64,000 nt of DNA from an uncultured Lachnospiraceae bacterium (GTDB lineage Bacteria > Bacillota > Clostridia > Lachnospirales > Lachnospiraceae): contig CANOEC010000002.1 in assembly GCA_947564735.1 (NCBI GenBank), positions 1-64,000 on the forward strand. The letters run 5' to 3'. This document shows positions 26,582-35,417 of the stretch, in pieces. The notes beneath the pieces are model-generated. The model did not search any database, had not been told where the DNA came from, and saw nothing but the letters and a program-made list of their open reading frames with translations. The position numbers and the translations under genes were made by a program. The stretch's first letter is position 1. Every line of letters begins with the position of its first letter.

Positions 26582-27310
26582 TTACTCTGTCTTTTCATAT
26601 TGGTATGGAACATATGGCAATATCCCCCACGTGATCTCGTCAGCGTAATGCACCTCTGTATGTATCATGGAACGATAATCCGCAGATGTTGCCTTCATAC
26701 ACGGAAAATCCACACATTCTTTACATTCTGCGAGACCCTTTGCAGGAGCACACCCCTTTGCATTACAAGGGTCATCTTTGCAATAACAGCTCCCGCTATA
26801 ACAACCCTCGCATCGCATTTTCCAATCTGTGATTCCCCACATTTTAACCAAATATGGTTCCATCAATGATCGCTGTTCATCAGAAGTACCCGTGTAATGA
26901 ACGCACAAATCACACCGCTGACCGCATTGTGCATAAACAGCATTATCCTTTGGGAATGGTTTTCGATTGGGTTTCTTTTTAATCTGTATCAGTTTCTTAA
27001 TTTCATCCAACTGTTCCTTTGTTGTAACATCAATAAACATCCATTTTCCATCATGATATGTTTTTGCACTATTGTAATAATCACAGATAAATGATGAAAA
27101 CATATCCTTTTGTGCTTCAAAAATCTCCCGTTCTTTCTTTCCGAGAATCATTAAAAACGTAAATCTATCCTCATGGATATAGATAGTCAGAATCGTTTTT
27201 TGACCTTGCTTAAACTTTAATTCATCTTTTCCGTCACCAATTTCATCAAGGCGGTACTTGCCACGCATAAATACCATAATCTCATGACTAATCTGTTCCA
27301 ACGTATTCAC
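26582..27310 (-). CDS. DUF3788-like / DUF3795 cysteine-rich fusion protein
   Basis: The 242-residue protein has an N-terminal half resembling DUF3788 (FTFLMILGKKEREIFEAQKDMF...YNSAKTYHDGKWMFIDV). The C-terminal half is a cysteine-rich DUF3795-type domain (AQCGQRCDLCVHYTG...CEGCYSGSCYCKDDPCNAKGCAPAKGLAECKECVDFPC), likely binding zinc or an iron-sulfur cluster. The GTG at 27310 is chosen because GGAGGGG lies six bases upstream; an ATG at 27325 is possible but has no site. The function is unknown. Another DUF3795 fusion lies 1.9 kb away at 29170-29811 with a different N-terminal domain. Confidence 0.7.
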   Translation of the reverse strand: MNTLEQISHEIMVFMRGKYRLDEIGDGKDELKFKQGQKTILTIYIHEDRFTFLMILGKKEREIFEAQKDMFSSFICDYYNSAKTYHDGKWMFIDVTTKEQLDEIKKLIQIKKKPNRKPFPKDNAVYAQCGQRCDLCVHYTGTSDEQRSLMEPYLVKMWGITDWKMRCEGCYSGSCYCKDDPCNAKGCAPAKGLAECKECVDFPCMKATSADYRSMIHTEVHYADEITWGILPYVPYQYEKTE

Positions 27311-27669
27311 CAAAAACCCCTCCATGCAATCAAAAAAACAACCTTGTTGCTTTGTATAGAAATAGTATAGTGACCATATATAGATTTTTCCATTACTCTC
27401 CTCATTTTTACGAAGCGACAGAGTCAACCGCCCTCGGCAACGGTCGAGATGAACAGGCTTCACCCGCCGTTGTCAAGTGCGTCTGCCCCTAGTTATGTGG
27501 CAATATTGAAAGCCAAACAATCTGCACAGATAAGCTTAATGCAAAGACAGATATGTTGTATGCATCTTGGTTTATCATGTGTATGCCAGAAAGAGGAAAG
27601 AATTTCTTGCGCTGTGCAAAACTGCTCGGTTAAATATTGGTTCAGCCGTTTGCCAAACGTCCCCAGCAT
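27311..27669. other. Intergenic region without a recognised gene
   Basis: Short frames on the plus strand overlap the zinc-ribbon gene antisense and have no ribosome binding site. No clear promoter or terminator was found. Confidence 0.5.
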
Positions 27670-27939
27670 CTACGCATCCTGCTTTTCTTTCCATCTTAAA
27701 AGCGTCGGGAAATATGCCATCAATCCCTCCTTCGCCTCCTCAATCGTTTTGCTGCGTCCGCCTTCCACCTCAAAGGGTGCACAGAAATCCGCCATTTCCT
27801 CCATCGTGCAGTTTTGTGCAAACTCGCCATCCTTGTAACAGTAACAGCAATAGGTGTCATTCCTGCTGCCATCCTTATTGCTCCCGTACTGTTCCTCCTG
27901 CATAGGCATTCCACAGCTTTGACAAATCTTCATATCCAT
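27670..27939 (-). CDS. Small zinc-ribbon protein
   Basis: The 89-residue protein begins MDMKICQSCGMPMQEEQYG, followed by DTYCCYCYKDGEFAQNCTMEEM. This is the putative zinc-ribbon domain (PF12674 type) with Cys pairs at about residues 6/9 and 31-34. The rest is a helical tail. It is probably a zinc-binding accessory protein of unknown role. GGAGG lies about eight bases before the ATG. A perfect inverted repeat (28044-28071) lies in its upstream region, shared with the divergent WYL regulator. Confidence 0.85.
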   Translation of the reverse strand: MDMKICQSCGMPMQEEQYGSNKDGSRNDTYCCYCYKDGEFAQNCTMEEMADFCAPFEVEGGRSKTIEEAKEGLMAYFPTLLRWKEKQDA

Positions 27940-28043
27940 TTTCTAATCCTCCTAAGTTAATTGCAAAGCAAATTATTTTTTTCAGAAAGAAGGACCTGCA
28001 GGTTTTCCGTTTTCCCTCTGACTGTAAGATTACTATAACATCC

Positions 28044-28071
28044 ATAATATGACATAAGTGTGTCATATTAT
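28044..28071. promoter_or_regulatory. Possible operator (11-bp inverted repeat)
   Basis: ATAATATGACA and TGTCATATTAT flank TAAGTG. It lies in the 304-base divergent spacer between the zinc-ribbon gene and the WYL regulator. Confidence 0.5.
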
Positions 28072-28183
28072 AATTTTATTTTGGGAGTATCAGTTCAGCC
28101 TTAAATCCATCCTGTTAATATGTTCCGGTAGAACTGAAATATGGTCCTGTTGCATCCATTCTGTTTTTTTGCTATCATCTTTT

Positions 28184-28209
28184 AAACATGACATATTGGT
28201 GACATGTTT
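28184..28209. promoter_or_regulatory. Possible operator of the WYL regulator
   Basis: AAACATG...CATGTTT with TGACAT repeated inside, 35 bases before the regulator start. It shares TGACATA with 28044-28071. Confidence 0.4.
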
Positions 28210-28243
28210 GAAATGATAGACTATTTTCGATGAAAGCGATTGG

Positions 28244-29173
28244 GTGCGTATGAAAGTTGACAGATTGATTGGGATTTTATCTTTACTGCTGCAAAAAGAT
28301 ATGGTGACAGCCCCTTATCTTGCCGCACATTTTGAGGTTTCTAAGCGAACCATCAACAGGGATATCGAGACCCTCTGCAAAGCCGGGATTCCCATTGTGA
28401 CCCGGCAGGGAAACGGCGGCGGCATCTCTATTATGGACACCTATAAAATCAGCAAAACCCTGATAACAAATGCCGAAATGCAGGACATCCTCGCCGGGCT
28501 TAGAAGTCTGGACAGCGTAAACGGAACAAATCAATATAAACAGTTGATGGAGAAACTGTCCTCCGGCTCATCGGATTTTCTCATCGGGAATCAGTCTGTA
28601 CTGATTGACCTTTCATCATGGTACAAGAGTTCACTCTCCCCTAAAATACAGATAATCCGCACCGCAATTGATACCTGCCGGGAGATTACCTTCCATTATT
28701 ATTCACCGGGCAGAGAAGCACAGCGGACCATAGAACCTTACTATCTGGTTTTCCGCTGGTCTAACTGGTATGTCTGGGGCTGGTGCCGCAAGCGTGAAGA
28801 TTACCGGTTGTTTAAGCTAAACAGGCTGGAACAGTTGGAACTGACAGATACGTTTTTTATCAAACGTCAGGCTGTCATGCCAGAGCTTACGGATGAAAAA
28901 GTATTCCCCGCAAAAATCCATGTAAAGGCGCTCTTCGAGCCGGAATGCAAATGGCGGCTTGTGGAAGAATTTGGTTCTGGATGCTATGTGGAGCAGTCGG
29001 ACGGAAAGCTGCTGTTTCATGCGGATTATACCAATCAAGAAAATCTTGTCACTTGGCTAATGTCCTTCAGGGACAAAGTATTGCTTATCGAACCGGAGGA
29101 GATTCGCAAAGAGCTTTGTACCGCATTACAAAACGCACTACAACAATACACAAAAGGAGAAGGAAGCACATGA
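28244..29173 (+). CDS. WYL-domain transcriptional regulator (YafY family)
   Basis: The 309-residue protein has an N-terminal HTH_11 domain (LIGILSLLLQKDMVTAPYLAAHFEVSKRTINRDIETLCKAGIPIVTRQGNGGGI) and a WYL ligand domain (EITFHYYSPGREAQRTIEPYYLVFRWSNWYVWGWCRKREDYRLFKLNRL). It may start at GTG 28244 or ATG 28250. Its stop overlaps the next gene's ATG (ATGA), so it is translationally coupled to the YjbR-DUF3795 protein and probably regulates it and the divergent zinc-ribbon gene. Confidence 0.9.
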   Translation: MRMKVDRLIGILSLLLQKDMVTAPYLAAHFEVSKRTINRDIETLCKAGIPIVTRQGNGGGISIMDTYKISKTLITNAEMQDILAGLRSLDSVNGTNQYKQLMEKLSSGSSDFLIGNQSVLIDLSSWYKSSLSPKIQIIRTAIDTCREITFHYYSPGREAQRTIEPYYLVFRWSNWYVWGWCRKREDYRLFKLNRLEQLELTDTFFIKRQAVMPELTDEKVFPAKIHVKALFEPECKWRLVEEFGSGCYVEQSDGKLLFHADYTNQENLVTWLMSFRDKVLLIEPEEIRKELCTALQNALQQYTKGEGST

Positions 29174-29811
29174 AATACTCATGGATTGATGAATACCTGC
29201 TGAAAAAACCGGGTGTCACAAAAGACTTGAAAAAAGAATGGAACTGGATCCGTTATATGATTGGCGGAAAGATGTTCGTTGCCATATGCCTTGACGGTGC
29301 GAACGATAACAAGCCTTATTATATCACCTTAAAGCTGGAGCCCATGGAGGGGGACTTCCTCAGACAGCAGTATGAGGATATTGTCCCCGGATACTATTGT
29401 AATAAGATGCATTGGAATTCCATCAAACCGGACGGATGCGTACCGGATGATTTAATGAAGGACATGATGGATAAGTCCTATCAATTGGTTCTGCACGGTT
29501 TCAGTAAAAAGAGGCAACAGGAAATCCTGCTTACAACCTACTGCGGTCTGGACTGTACCGCTTGTGAATGGAAAGAACCATGTCATTGCTGCGGATGCAT
29601 TGCCACAAAGGGAATGCCTTTTCATGCCGAAAAAGAACCATGCCCGGTCGCCGCATGTGCGATGGAAAAAAAGGTCTCTTTTTGTGGGATATGCGATAAT
29701 TTCCCATGCCAGCTCCTGACAGACTATTCCCACGACCCGGAACACGGCGATAATCCGCCCGGCGCCCGGATAGAAGCATGCAAACTGCTTCGTTCTTTGC
29801 TGGTAAAATGA
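29170..29811 (+). CDS. MmcQ/YjbR domain fused to DUF3795
   Basis: The 213-residue protein has an N-terminal MmcQ/YjbR-like domain (about 1-112: FVAICLDGANDNKPYYITLKLEP, DFLRQQYEDIVPGYYCNKMHWNSI, DDLMKDMMDKSYQLVLHGFSK). A DUF3795-like cysteine-rich domain follows (TYCGLDCTACEWKEPCHCCGCIATKG...CAMEKKVSFCGICDNFPC). GAAGGAAGCAC precedes the ATG, which overlaps the regulator's stop. YjbR proteins have a DNA-binding-like fold, but this fusion's role is unknown. A 77-base piece of this gene is duplicated at 31404-31480. Confidence 0.85.
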   Translation: MKYSWIDEYLLKKPGVTKDLKKEWNWIRYMIGGKMFVAICLDGANDNKPYYITLKLEPMEGDFLRQQYEDIVPGYYCNKMHWNSIKPDGCVPDDLMKDMMDKSYQLVLHGFSKKRQQEILLTTYCGLDCTACEWKEPCHCCGCIATKGMPFHAEKEPCPVAACAMEKKVSFCGICDNFPCQLLTDYSHDPEHGDNPPGARIEACKLLRSLLVK

Positions 29812-29817
29812 TGGCGA

Positions 29818-29834
29818 GGGGTCAGACTGACCCC
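29818..29834. repeat. Palindrome at a decay junction
   Basis: GGGGTCA-GAC-TGACCCC sits exactly where the YjbR-DUF3795 gene ends and the degraded membrane gene begins. No T tail follows. Confidence 0.55.
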
Positions 29835-30460
29835 GACAGCATAGGCTTCTGACATATCAGTTTCATTCGTAAAAGACAAAATTGCAGTTTGTGTAAGTGA
29901 AACAGAGACGAGAGCAGATGCAAGGTTGATATACTTTACTGTCTCACGAAAAATATCATTCCTTTTCTTTGCATTTCTTAATCCATGCACTGCCACTATA
30001 AGTTCGTATGTGGTTATAGCTGCGATACCAATAGCAACATACATATGATATGTTGAATCACAACCGAAAGCAAAAATGTAAACCGAGTAAACCAGATATA
30101 CCGCACTTGCCGCAACCACCAGTAAGCCACAATAAAACATCGTAACATGACGCCCCCTGCCCTCTCTCAAAGCATAGTGCATTGCATATGCTTTGATAAT
30201 ATTGTAAACCGCATGAATGAGCATATTCTTTCGTGATTTCGCCCGCAAGCCGTATAATGTCTCCGGCATATTTGCTTTTTCTGCTTGCCAGAAACTTTTT
30301 GTAAATCGGGTAATTCACGCTGACACCAATAATACCTATTACTCCGACACATATGCCAATGAAAATGTAAGACCTTGCATATCCTAAAAACTCCGTGCCT
30401 TCCTTGGTCAGTACAGCTCCTGCCCGGCAGCGGTCAAAGCTGATTGTAAAACGGTTCGTA
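29835..30460 (-). pseudogene. Frameshifted, truncated membrane-protein gene
   Basis: Two minus-strand frames carry parts of what looks like one membrane protein. The upstream frame (about 30220-30460) reads FDRCRAGAVLTKEGTEFLGYARSYIFIGICVGVIGIIGVSVNYPIYKKF. The downstream frame (about 29835-30260) reads a region with three or four membrane segments, ...MYVAIGIAAITTYELIVAVHG. They meet near 30230 by a frameshift. No start codon remains at the 5' side, which abuts the ACT-protein stop, and the 3' end runs into the palindrome at 29818. I do not recognise the family. Confidence 0.55.
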
Positions 30461-30826
30461 TCAGACTATATCATATCCAGCCAAATCCAATATTTTTAAA
30501 GCTCTGTCAAAATTTTCCTCTTTCACAAGAATATAATCCGTATTAAAAGTTGATACTGCAAAAATGCCAATTTTATGTTCAGCAAGAATACCGGATAGTT
30601 TAGATAAAATTCCAATCAATGAAAAATCTAACTCTCCCTGTATTCTAAATCCTCTCCACCCATCATCTCTCTTGATTGTGTTTATAGGTGTGTCCTCCGT
30701 AAGACATACTAAAGAATATTCTTCATCTGTCTTTCCAACAAAATAAAACTCCTTATTCAAATCAATGTCAAGTTCTGATGCAACTTTACAGACAGTTATA
30801 GCATAGTCCAATTTTTTAAGTTCCAT
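30461..30826 (-). CDS. ACT-domain protein
   Basis: The 121-residue protein looks like a small two-lobed ACT-domain protein (ACT_7/CASTOR-like). It has KKLDYAITVCKVAS and the second lobe LDFSLIGILSKLSGILAEHKIGIFAVSTFNTDYILVKEENFDRALKILDLAGYDIV. Such proteins bind amino acids; the partner is unknown. GGAGGTAATT precedes the ATG. It appears intact but is surrounded by gene fragments on both sides. Confidence 0.85.
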   Translation of the reverse strand: MELKKLDYAITVCKVASELDIDLNKEFYFVGKTDEEYSLVCLTEDTPINTIKRDDGWRGFRIQGELDFSLIGILSKLSGILAEHKIGIFAVSTFNTDYILVKEENFDRALKILDLAGYDIV

Positions 30827-30846
30827 AATTACCTCCGAATTAACAG

Positions 30847-31269
30847 TTGTACTATGAATATTTTGTAAAACACAGTGGTGACTATGACTCTAAAGAATAC
30901 TATTCTTTCCTGCTTGGGTATTACGCCCACTTAATAACAGATGCAGATTTTGAGTGGTTTGTCAGAGAAACAAACCGGGTAAAAACGGCATGGAACAGGA
31001 TTAAGATCGATGAACGTTACAAAGACAAAATAGATACGCAGGAAGAGACATGGGATACTTTTAAGCGCATTGTGACTGCAAAAGAGATTTATCGTGAAAG
31101 AAATACCTTAGAAGCGGAATATCTAAGCAACCATCCGGATTACGAATGTAGCTATTTCACAGAAATACTTCCGCTTACGGATTTCCCGGATTATATCGAT
31201 TACCTTCCAAAAGGATGCATTGCGCGTAAAATCCCCGTCATGCAGTATACGCCCATACCTGCGCTGTAA
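30847..31269 (+). pseudogene. Truncated zinc-dependent phospholipase C-like gene
   Basis: The frame reads YYEYFVKHSGDYDSKEYYSFLLGYYAHLITDADFEWFVRETNRVKTAWNRI..., which resembles the middle and C-terminal part of zinc-dependent phospholipase C-like proteins (PF00882). The HSxDY and GYYAHLITDA blocks would supply metal ligands. The N-terminus is missing: only a TTG could start it, with no site, 20 bases from the divergent ACT gene. The end (KIPVMQYTPIPAL) is also close to the family end. It is a 5'-truncated remnant. Confidence 0.65.
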
Positions 31270-31295
31270 CTTTTTGGAAAGCTTCTGCTTGCTTT

Positions 31296-31784
31296 TTATT
31301 GTTGCCCTGCGGACTGCCCTTTTCTCTGAGACAAAAACAAAATACCTATTTTCGATAAACATCTTTGGTACATGAAAGTCTGCATGATAAGGCGGATTTG
31401 AACAAAGAATGGAACTGGATCCGTTATATGATTGGCGAAAAGGTGTTCGTTGCCATATGTCTTGACGGTGCGAACGATAAATTCATTTACGTCATGAATA
31501 TCTTTCTTCACAAATACCAATTCCCTTATTTCATCATCTTTTCCTTGAAAGTCTTTAAAAATATTCATTACTTCCTCTTTATATAAATCCAGATGCACTA
31601 CATAGCAAAGACCAAATGTTGTCATGTGATTTCTGATATAAATATATTTGTATGGCTCTATAACTGACTTACCTTCTACTTTAATTCCTATTTCTTCGTA
31701 ACATTCCCGTGCAAATGTATTGAAGGGCGCTTCCTGACCAGATATATCCTCTTGGGAGATTCCGCCTCCTATGCATTGAACCAC
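31296..31784 (-). pseudogene. NUDIX hydrolase gene truncated at both ends
   Basis: Residues 1-100 resemble a NUDIX domain, with GGGISQEDISGQEAPFNTFARECYEEIGIKV fitting the Nudix box (RECYEEIG). The 3' part is replaced by the antisense of a YjbR gene fragment (31404-31480), so the last 60 residues are not native. At the 5' side a TGA stands directly before the only GTG start, in frame. I read it as a remnant. Confidence 0.7.
31404..31480 (+). repeat. 77-base duplicate of the YjbR-DUF3795 gene
   Basis: It matches 29233-29309 with three differences (offset 2171). It encodes KEWNWIRYMIGEKVFVAICLDGAND in the plus direction, inside and antisense to the NUDIX remnant. Confidence 0.85.
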
Positions 31785-31850
31785 TCACATATTCTACACT
31801 CATTGGCTCACCTTAAAATCTTTCCTTGGAAACCTGTCACCTCTTAACTC

Positions 31851-32789
31851 CTAAAAACATTTATGTACCTCTGCTTCATCTATCTGATATTGCTCGCAGA
31901 CTCTTGTAATAATCTCCTGTTCCGGCATGTTCAGGCTACGCAAAAGACTCACTGCACCAGCAATCGTTTGATGTCGTAACCGCTCGTGCTCTATATGCAT
32001 TTTTTCAATGGTCTGCTGTTGTTTGTCTATCGTCCCTTTCTGCGTGTCTATTTCATTCTTCTGTACATCTATCTTGCCTTTCTGCGCGTCTATCTCGTCT
32101 CTCTGCGCATCTATCGTATCCTGCATCTCGTCAATCATGTACTGTACCGTGTTCCTGTCTAGCTCATACAATTCCTTCGAGAACATCTCCATCACTCCTT
32201 CTATGTTCCTGCAGATTCCATAGCCTTCCTCATAGACTGCCCGGAATTCCGGATATGCTTCTATCAGCTCTGCTATCCGCTCCGGTCTGTCCTCTGCAAA
32301 CAGCGTCAGCCACGCATCCCTTTTGTCCATGATACCTTCATTCTGCTTCCTTTTCCGGAAGATGTCAAGTGGGATGAACAGGTATTTCTGCAGAAATTCC
32401 ATCTCCAGTCCCGTGTCAGATTTCTGCTCGAAATAATGATAATACGTGTCCGGATATCCATGGAATGCTTCCGGGCTCCTCTCAAACAGGACGATCGTAT
32501 AGACATCCCGTATGTCACGGTAGCTGAATTTCCTGCCCTCTCCCCTCACGCGCTTGTACTGGCGCAGCAGCAGGTCCGCCGAATAGCAGGCGCACCGCTG
32601 TCCCATCAGGCTTGAGAGGAAATCATTGAACCGTCCCGGTACATACTCCGGGTTCATGATTTCCTTGAAGAAGCCGTCATATAAGAATTTCAGTCCTTTC
32701 ACACCGGTACAGACATTCAGGAACTCTTCCTGTGCTCCCTCCTCCCGCTCCCTTATCATGGGAAAATATTCCTTTAGTCCTTTTGTCAT
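31851..32789 (-). CDS. Rpn family PD-(D/E)XK nuclease / transposase-like
   Basis: The 312-residue protein has an N-terminal alpha/beta region like other Rpn/'recombination-promoting nuclease' proteins (GLKFLYDGFFKEIMNPEYVPGRFNDFLSSLMGQ). A middle segment (MEFLQKYLFIPLDIFRKRKQ) follows, then a long coiled coil built of six near-identical heptads (I-D-A-Q-K type, about residues 220-265) and a C-terminal helical tail. The start at 32789 is set by AGGAGG. Rpn proteins are linked to recA-independent recombination in Escherichia coli. This copy seems intact; fragments of relatives lie at 1347-1739 and 25925-26231. Confidence 0.75.
   Translation of the reverse strand: MTKGLKEYFPMIREREEGAQEEFLNVCTGVKGLKFLYDGFFKEIMNPEYVPGRFNDFLSSLMGQRCACYSADLLLRQYKRVRGEGRKFSYRDIRDVYTIVLFERSPEAFHGYPDTYYHYFEQKSDTGLEMEFLQKYLFIPLDIFRKRKQNEGIMDKRDAWLTLFAEDRPERIAELIEAYPEFRAVYEEGYGICRNIEGVMEMFSKELYELDRNTVQYMIDEMQDTIDAQRDEIDAQKGKIDVQKNEIDTQKGTIDKQQQTIEKMHIEHERLRHQTIAGAVSLLRSLNMPEQEIITRVCEQYQIDEAEVHKCF
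32010..32140 (-). repeat. Tandem 21-base repeats coding the Rpn heptads
   Basis: Six consecutive diverged 21-base units encode DTIDAQR, DEIDAQK, GKIDVQK, NEIDTQK, GTIDKQQ and QTIEKMH. The unit count could vary by slippage. Confidence 0.75.
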
Positions 32790-33027
32790 AAACCTTCCTC
32801 CTTGTGGATAACATGATGCTTCTCGCCATTTTGCTAAAAACCACAATCCTCCAAGCAAAAAAATGGAATCTCCGGCGGAAACCGCCGATTGTGCGATACA
32901 CACATATGATGTAACTATAGAATAAATTTGATATGATAATAAATTACCGCTTTTAAGATGATTTGTCAAGCTCCTTCAATCAGCTCAGATGTTCTTTATC
33001 CAATTGAAATATAATAGTTTCTGATTG

Positions 33028-33732
33028 TTACCATTCTCCCAGACCATCCATTTCCTTCCATATAAATGTCTCTTCCCCACCACCTGTAAAAGCATTTCTT
33101 CGACTCCGAAACTCTTCTTCCAATATTTCCATTTGATTTTCACCTGCTATCTGGTAAAACAGTGCCGGATTATCCTCCACCGCCTTAAGTTCATCCAAAA
33201 TTACCAATTCTCCATTCTCCGCAAGCTGATAATATATGTATTCCGTCGTTTTTCCCGCGCCACCACACCACTCCACAATTCCGTCTTTATATATCTGCAT
33301 GAAATATCTATCCACCATATATGAATTCATTTCTTCGCCGCAATAGTAAAACAACATCATAATCCGATAAGCATATTCTACATCGCCTGATTCATTGCTT
33401 TTGCCCAAAAAGGATTCATCCCGAACCGGATACTTCACTCCTATTACCAGTTCCGGCACGCCATTGTCATTCAAATCTTTTATGCAATAGCACAATGTAT
33501 AATCATATTGAATTGCATTTACTGCATATCCATATATCCCATCATATCTATCGTCCATGCCCTGTCCACGGATTTTTTTATATGTATCAGCATTTTTCCA
33601 AACCCATTCACATTCTTCCAGAATTTCTCCATACAGCCGCATTTCCCTATGATTTTTCATACAAAACACCAGCATCAAACCGCTTAAAAATGAAATGATT
33701 ATCGCTGCACTTATCAACAAATATTTTTTCAC
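33028..33732 (-). CDS. Membrane-anchored protein with a DLNDNG motif
   Basis: The 234-residue protein starts VKKYLLISAAIIISFLSGLMLVFCM, one N-terminal membrane anchor or signal, then an extracytoplasmic domain. That domain contains KDLNDNGVPELVIGV, a Ca-binding-loop-like motif (DxNxxGxxE) found in many Lachnospiraceae exported proteins. GTG 33732 is chosen because GGGAG lies nine bases upstream; an ATG at 33753 is also in frame. The function is unknown. Confidence 0.6.
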   Translation of the reverse strand: MKKYLLISAAIIISFLSGLMLVFCMKNHREMRLYGEILEECEWVWKNADTYKKIRGQGMDDRYDGIYGYAVNAIQYDYTLCYCIKDLNDNGVPELVIGVKYPVRDESFLGKSNESGDVEYAYRIMMLFYYCGEEMNSYMVDRYFMQIYKDGIVEWCGGAGKTTEYIYYQLAENGELVILDELKAVEDNPALFYQIAGENQMEILEEEFRSRRNAFTGGGEETFIWKEMDGLGEW

Positions 33733-33840
33733 CGTAATAGTCTCCCTTGACATCCCCGTTGAAATCGCGTTTCTGCAAAGATGGTTCTATGACTAGATGA
33801 TAGAAAAAGGGAAAAGGATACTATGATAACCATAATTCTC

Positions 33841-33897
33841 TGAAAAACGTACATATAGGCAACGAAAATAATAACCGCCATTCCCTATATGTACGTT
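33841..33897 (-). terminator. Terminator-like inverted repeat after the GH13 gene
   Basis: AACGTACATATAGG (33846-33859) pairs perfectly with CCTATATGTACGTT (33884-33897). On the minus strand TTTTTC follows. The 24-base loop is long for a terminator. Confidence 0.65.
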
Positions 33898-33915
33898 AAA
33901 TACAGTTTATTCCGG

Positions 33916-35226
33916 CTACCTCTCCATCTTCCAGAAATACGCACTGTACGGAGGCAGCTCGCTCCCACCGCCGAAATCATGGGGCTTGCCGCTGATTAAG
34001 TCCTGCGCCATGCCGCATCCCGCATCGAAATGCGCCGTGTAGCTTTCGCTGTCCGCATTGATTGCCACGAGCACCCTCTCACCGTCACACTTGCGCTCAA
34101 AGATACACTGCTTATTGGTCAGCACTACGGAACGGAAATCACCGTAGTTTAACGCCTTCGACTCCTTCTTCGCCTCGGCAAGCAGCGCAATCCATTCGCA
34201 TAACTCGTTCCACTCCGGCTTCTCGAAACATGCACGCAATGCGGGATCGCCCTCGCTCTTATGCGCCTTCGCTCCCCACTCGCTGCCATAATATACGCAG
34301 GGGATACCCGGCATCCCAAAACAGAGCGCGTAGATGAGCGGCAGATGTTTTTCATTCGTCAGATTGCTGGCAATCCTCGTCACATCATGGTTGTCCACAA
34401 AAGAAAGCATATGTTTGCCTTTATATAATGTCCAGTTTTCAGGACCAAACTGCCGCATCAGGGAATGATTGATTTCAAACATATTCATGCTGTTAAAACT
34501 GGAAAACAATCCTTTATAGCATTCATAATTGGTTGCGGAATGCAGCATCTGGTCATTGACCATCTGATTATAATCGCCGTGCAGCATCTCACCGAGCAGA
34601 TAGAAATCCGGTTTCAGACTATCCGTAAAGCCGCGAAGCCTTCTGACAAAATCATGGTCCAGACAGTACGCAACATCAAGACGCAGTCCGTCGATATCAA
34701 ACTCTTCCACCCAGCCCTTAACACTGTCCAGAATATGGTTGATGACGTCTCCATGTCGCAGATTGAGCTTTACCAAATCATAATTGCCCTCCCATCCCTC
34801 ATACCACAGACCGTCATTGTAATTGGAATTGCCGCCCAGATTAATATTGAACCAGCTCAGATACGGCGAGTTCTCACGATTCTTAAGGACATCCTGAAAT
34901 GCCCAGAACCCTCTGCCCACATGGTTGAACACACCGTCCAGCACTACTTTGATGCCGTTGTCATGCAGCTTCTGACATACTTCCTTAAAATCTTCGTTCG
35001 TCCCAAGCCTGCAGTCAATCGTGTGATAATCTCTTGTATTGTAGCCGTGCGTATCCGATTCAAAGACAGGTGAAAAATAAATCGCATTGATACCCAATTT
35101 CTTCATGTGGGGAATCCATTCCTCCACCTTCAGAATACGATGTTCTAACTGCCCGTCATTCTCAAACGGCGCCCCGCAGAATCCCAACGGATAAATCTGA
35201 TAAAAAACACTTTCATATGCCCACAT
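33916..35226 (-). CDS. GH13 alpha-amylase-family glycosidase
   Basis: The 436-residue enzyme has the four GH13 regions: VVLDGVFNHVG (I), GLRLDVAYCL (II, nucleophile Asp), LLGEMLHGDY (III, acid Glu) and FVDNHDVTR (IV). It starts WAYESVFYQIYPLGFCGAP, the usual beginning of cytoplasmic maltodextrin- or cyclodextrin-cleaving members. There is no signal peptide, so it probably cuts imported alpha-glucans. The start at 35226 is chosen from AGGAG eight bases upstream. It is monocistronic. Confidence 0.9.
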   Translation of the reverse strand: MWAYESVFYQIYPLGFCGAPFENDGQLEHRILKVEEWIPHMKKLGINAIYFSPVFESDTHGYNTRDYHTIDCRLGTNEDFKEVCQKLHDNGIKVVLDGVFNHVGRGFWAFQDVLKNRENSPYLSWFNINLGGNSNYNDGLWYEGWEGNYDLVKLNLRHGDVINHILDSVKGWVEEFDIDGLRLDVAYCLDHDFVRRLRGFTDSLKPDFYLLGEMLHGDYNQMVNDQMLHSATNYECYKGLFSSFNSMNMFEINHSLMRQFGPENWTLYKGKHMLSFVDNHDVTRIASNLTNEKHLPLIYALCFGMPGIPCVYYGSEWGAKAHKSEGDPALRACFEKPEWNELCEWIALLAEAKKESKALNYGDFRSVVLTNKQCIFERKCDGERVLVAINADSESYTAHFDAGCGMAQDLISGKPHDFGGGSELPPYSAYFWKMER

Positions 35227-35417
35227 ACTATGTACTCCTCTTCTTAACGCATGATTTCTCATGGATTTTTTTTGCTTCCTCATGTATTGTCTTCTTGATG
35301 ATCAGTTTTCACATGAATCTACGCATCCATTTTATCACTCTTATCATTAATTTGCAAAACTCGTTTCCATTGACCGGATGAGTATCCATTTTGATAAACT
35401 AAAATACGTTTCTCGAC

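Noticed and set aside
31365-31586. Plus-strand ORF containing a YjbR-like stretch
   Set aside because: Only the 77-base duplicated piece is YjbR-like. The rest is antisense of the NUDIX remnant.
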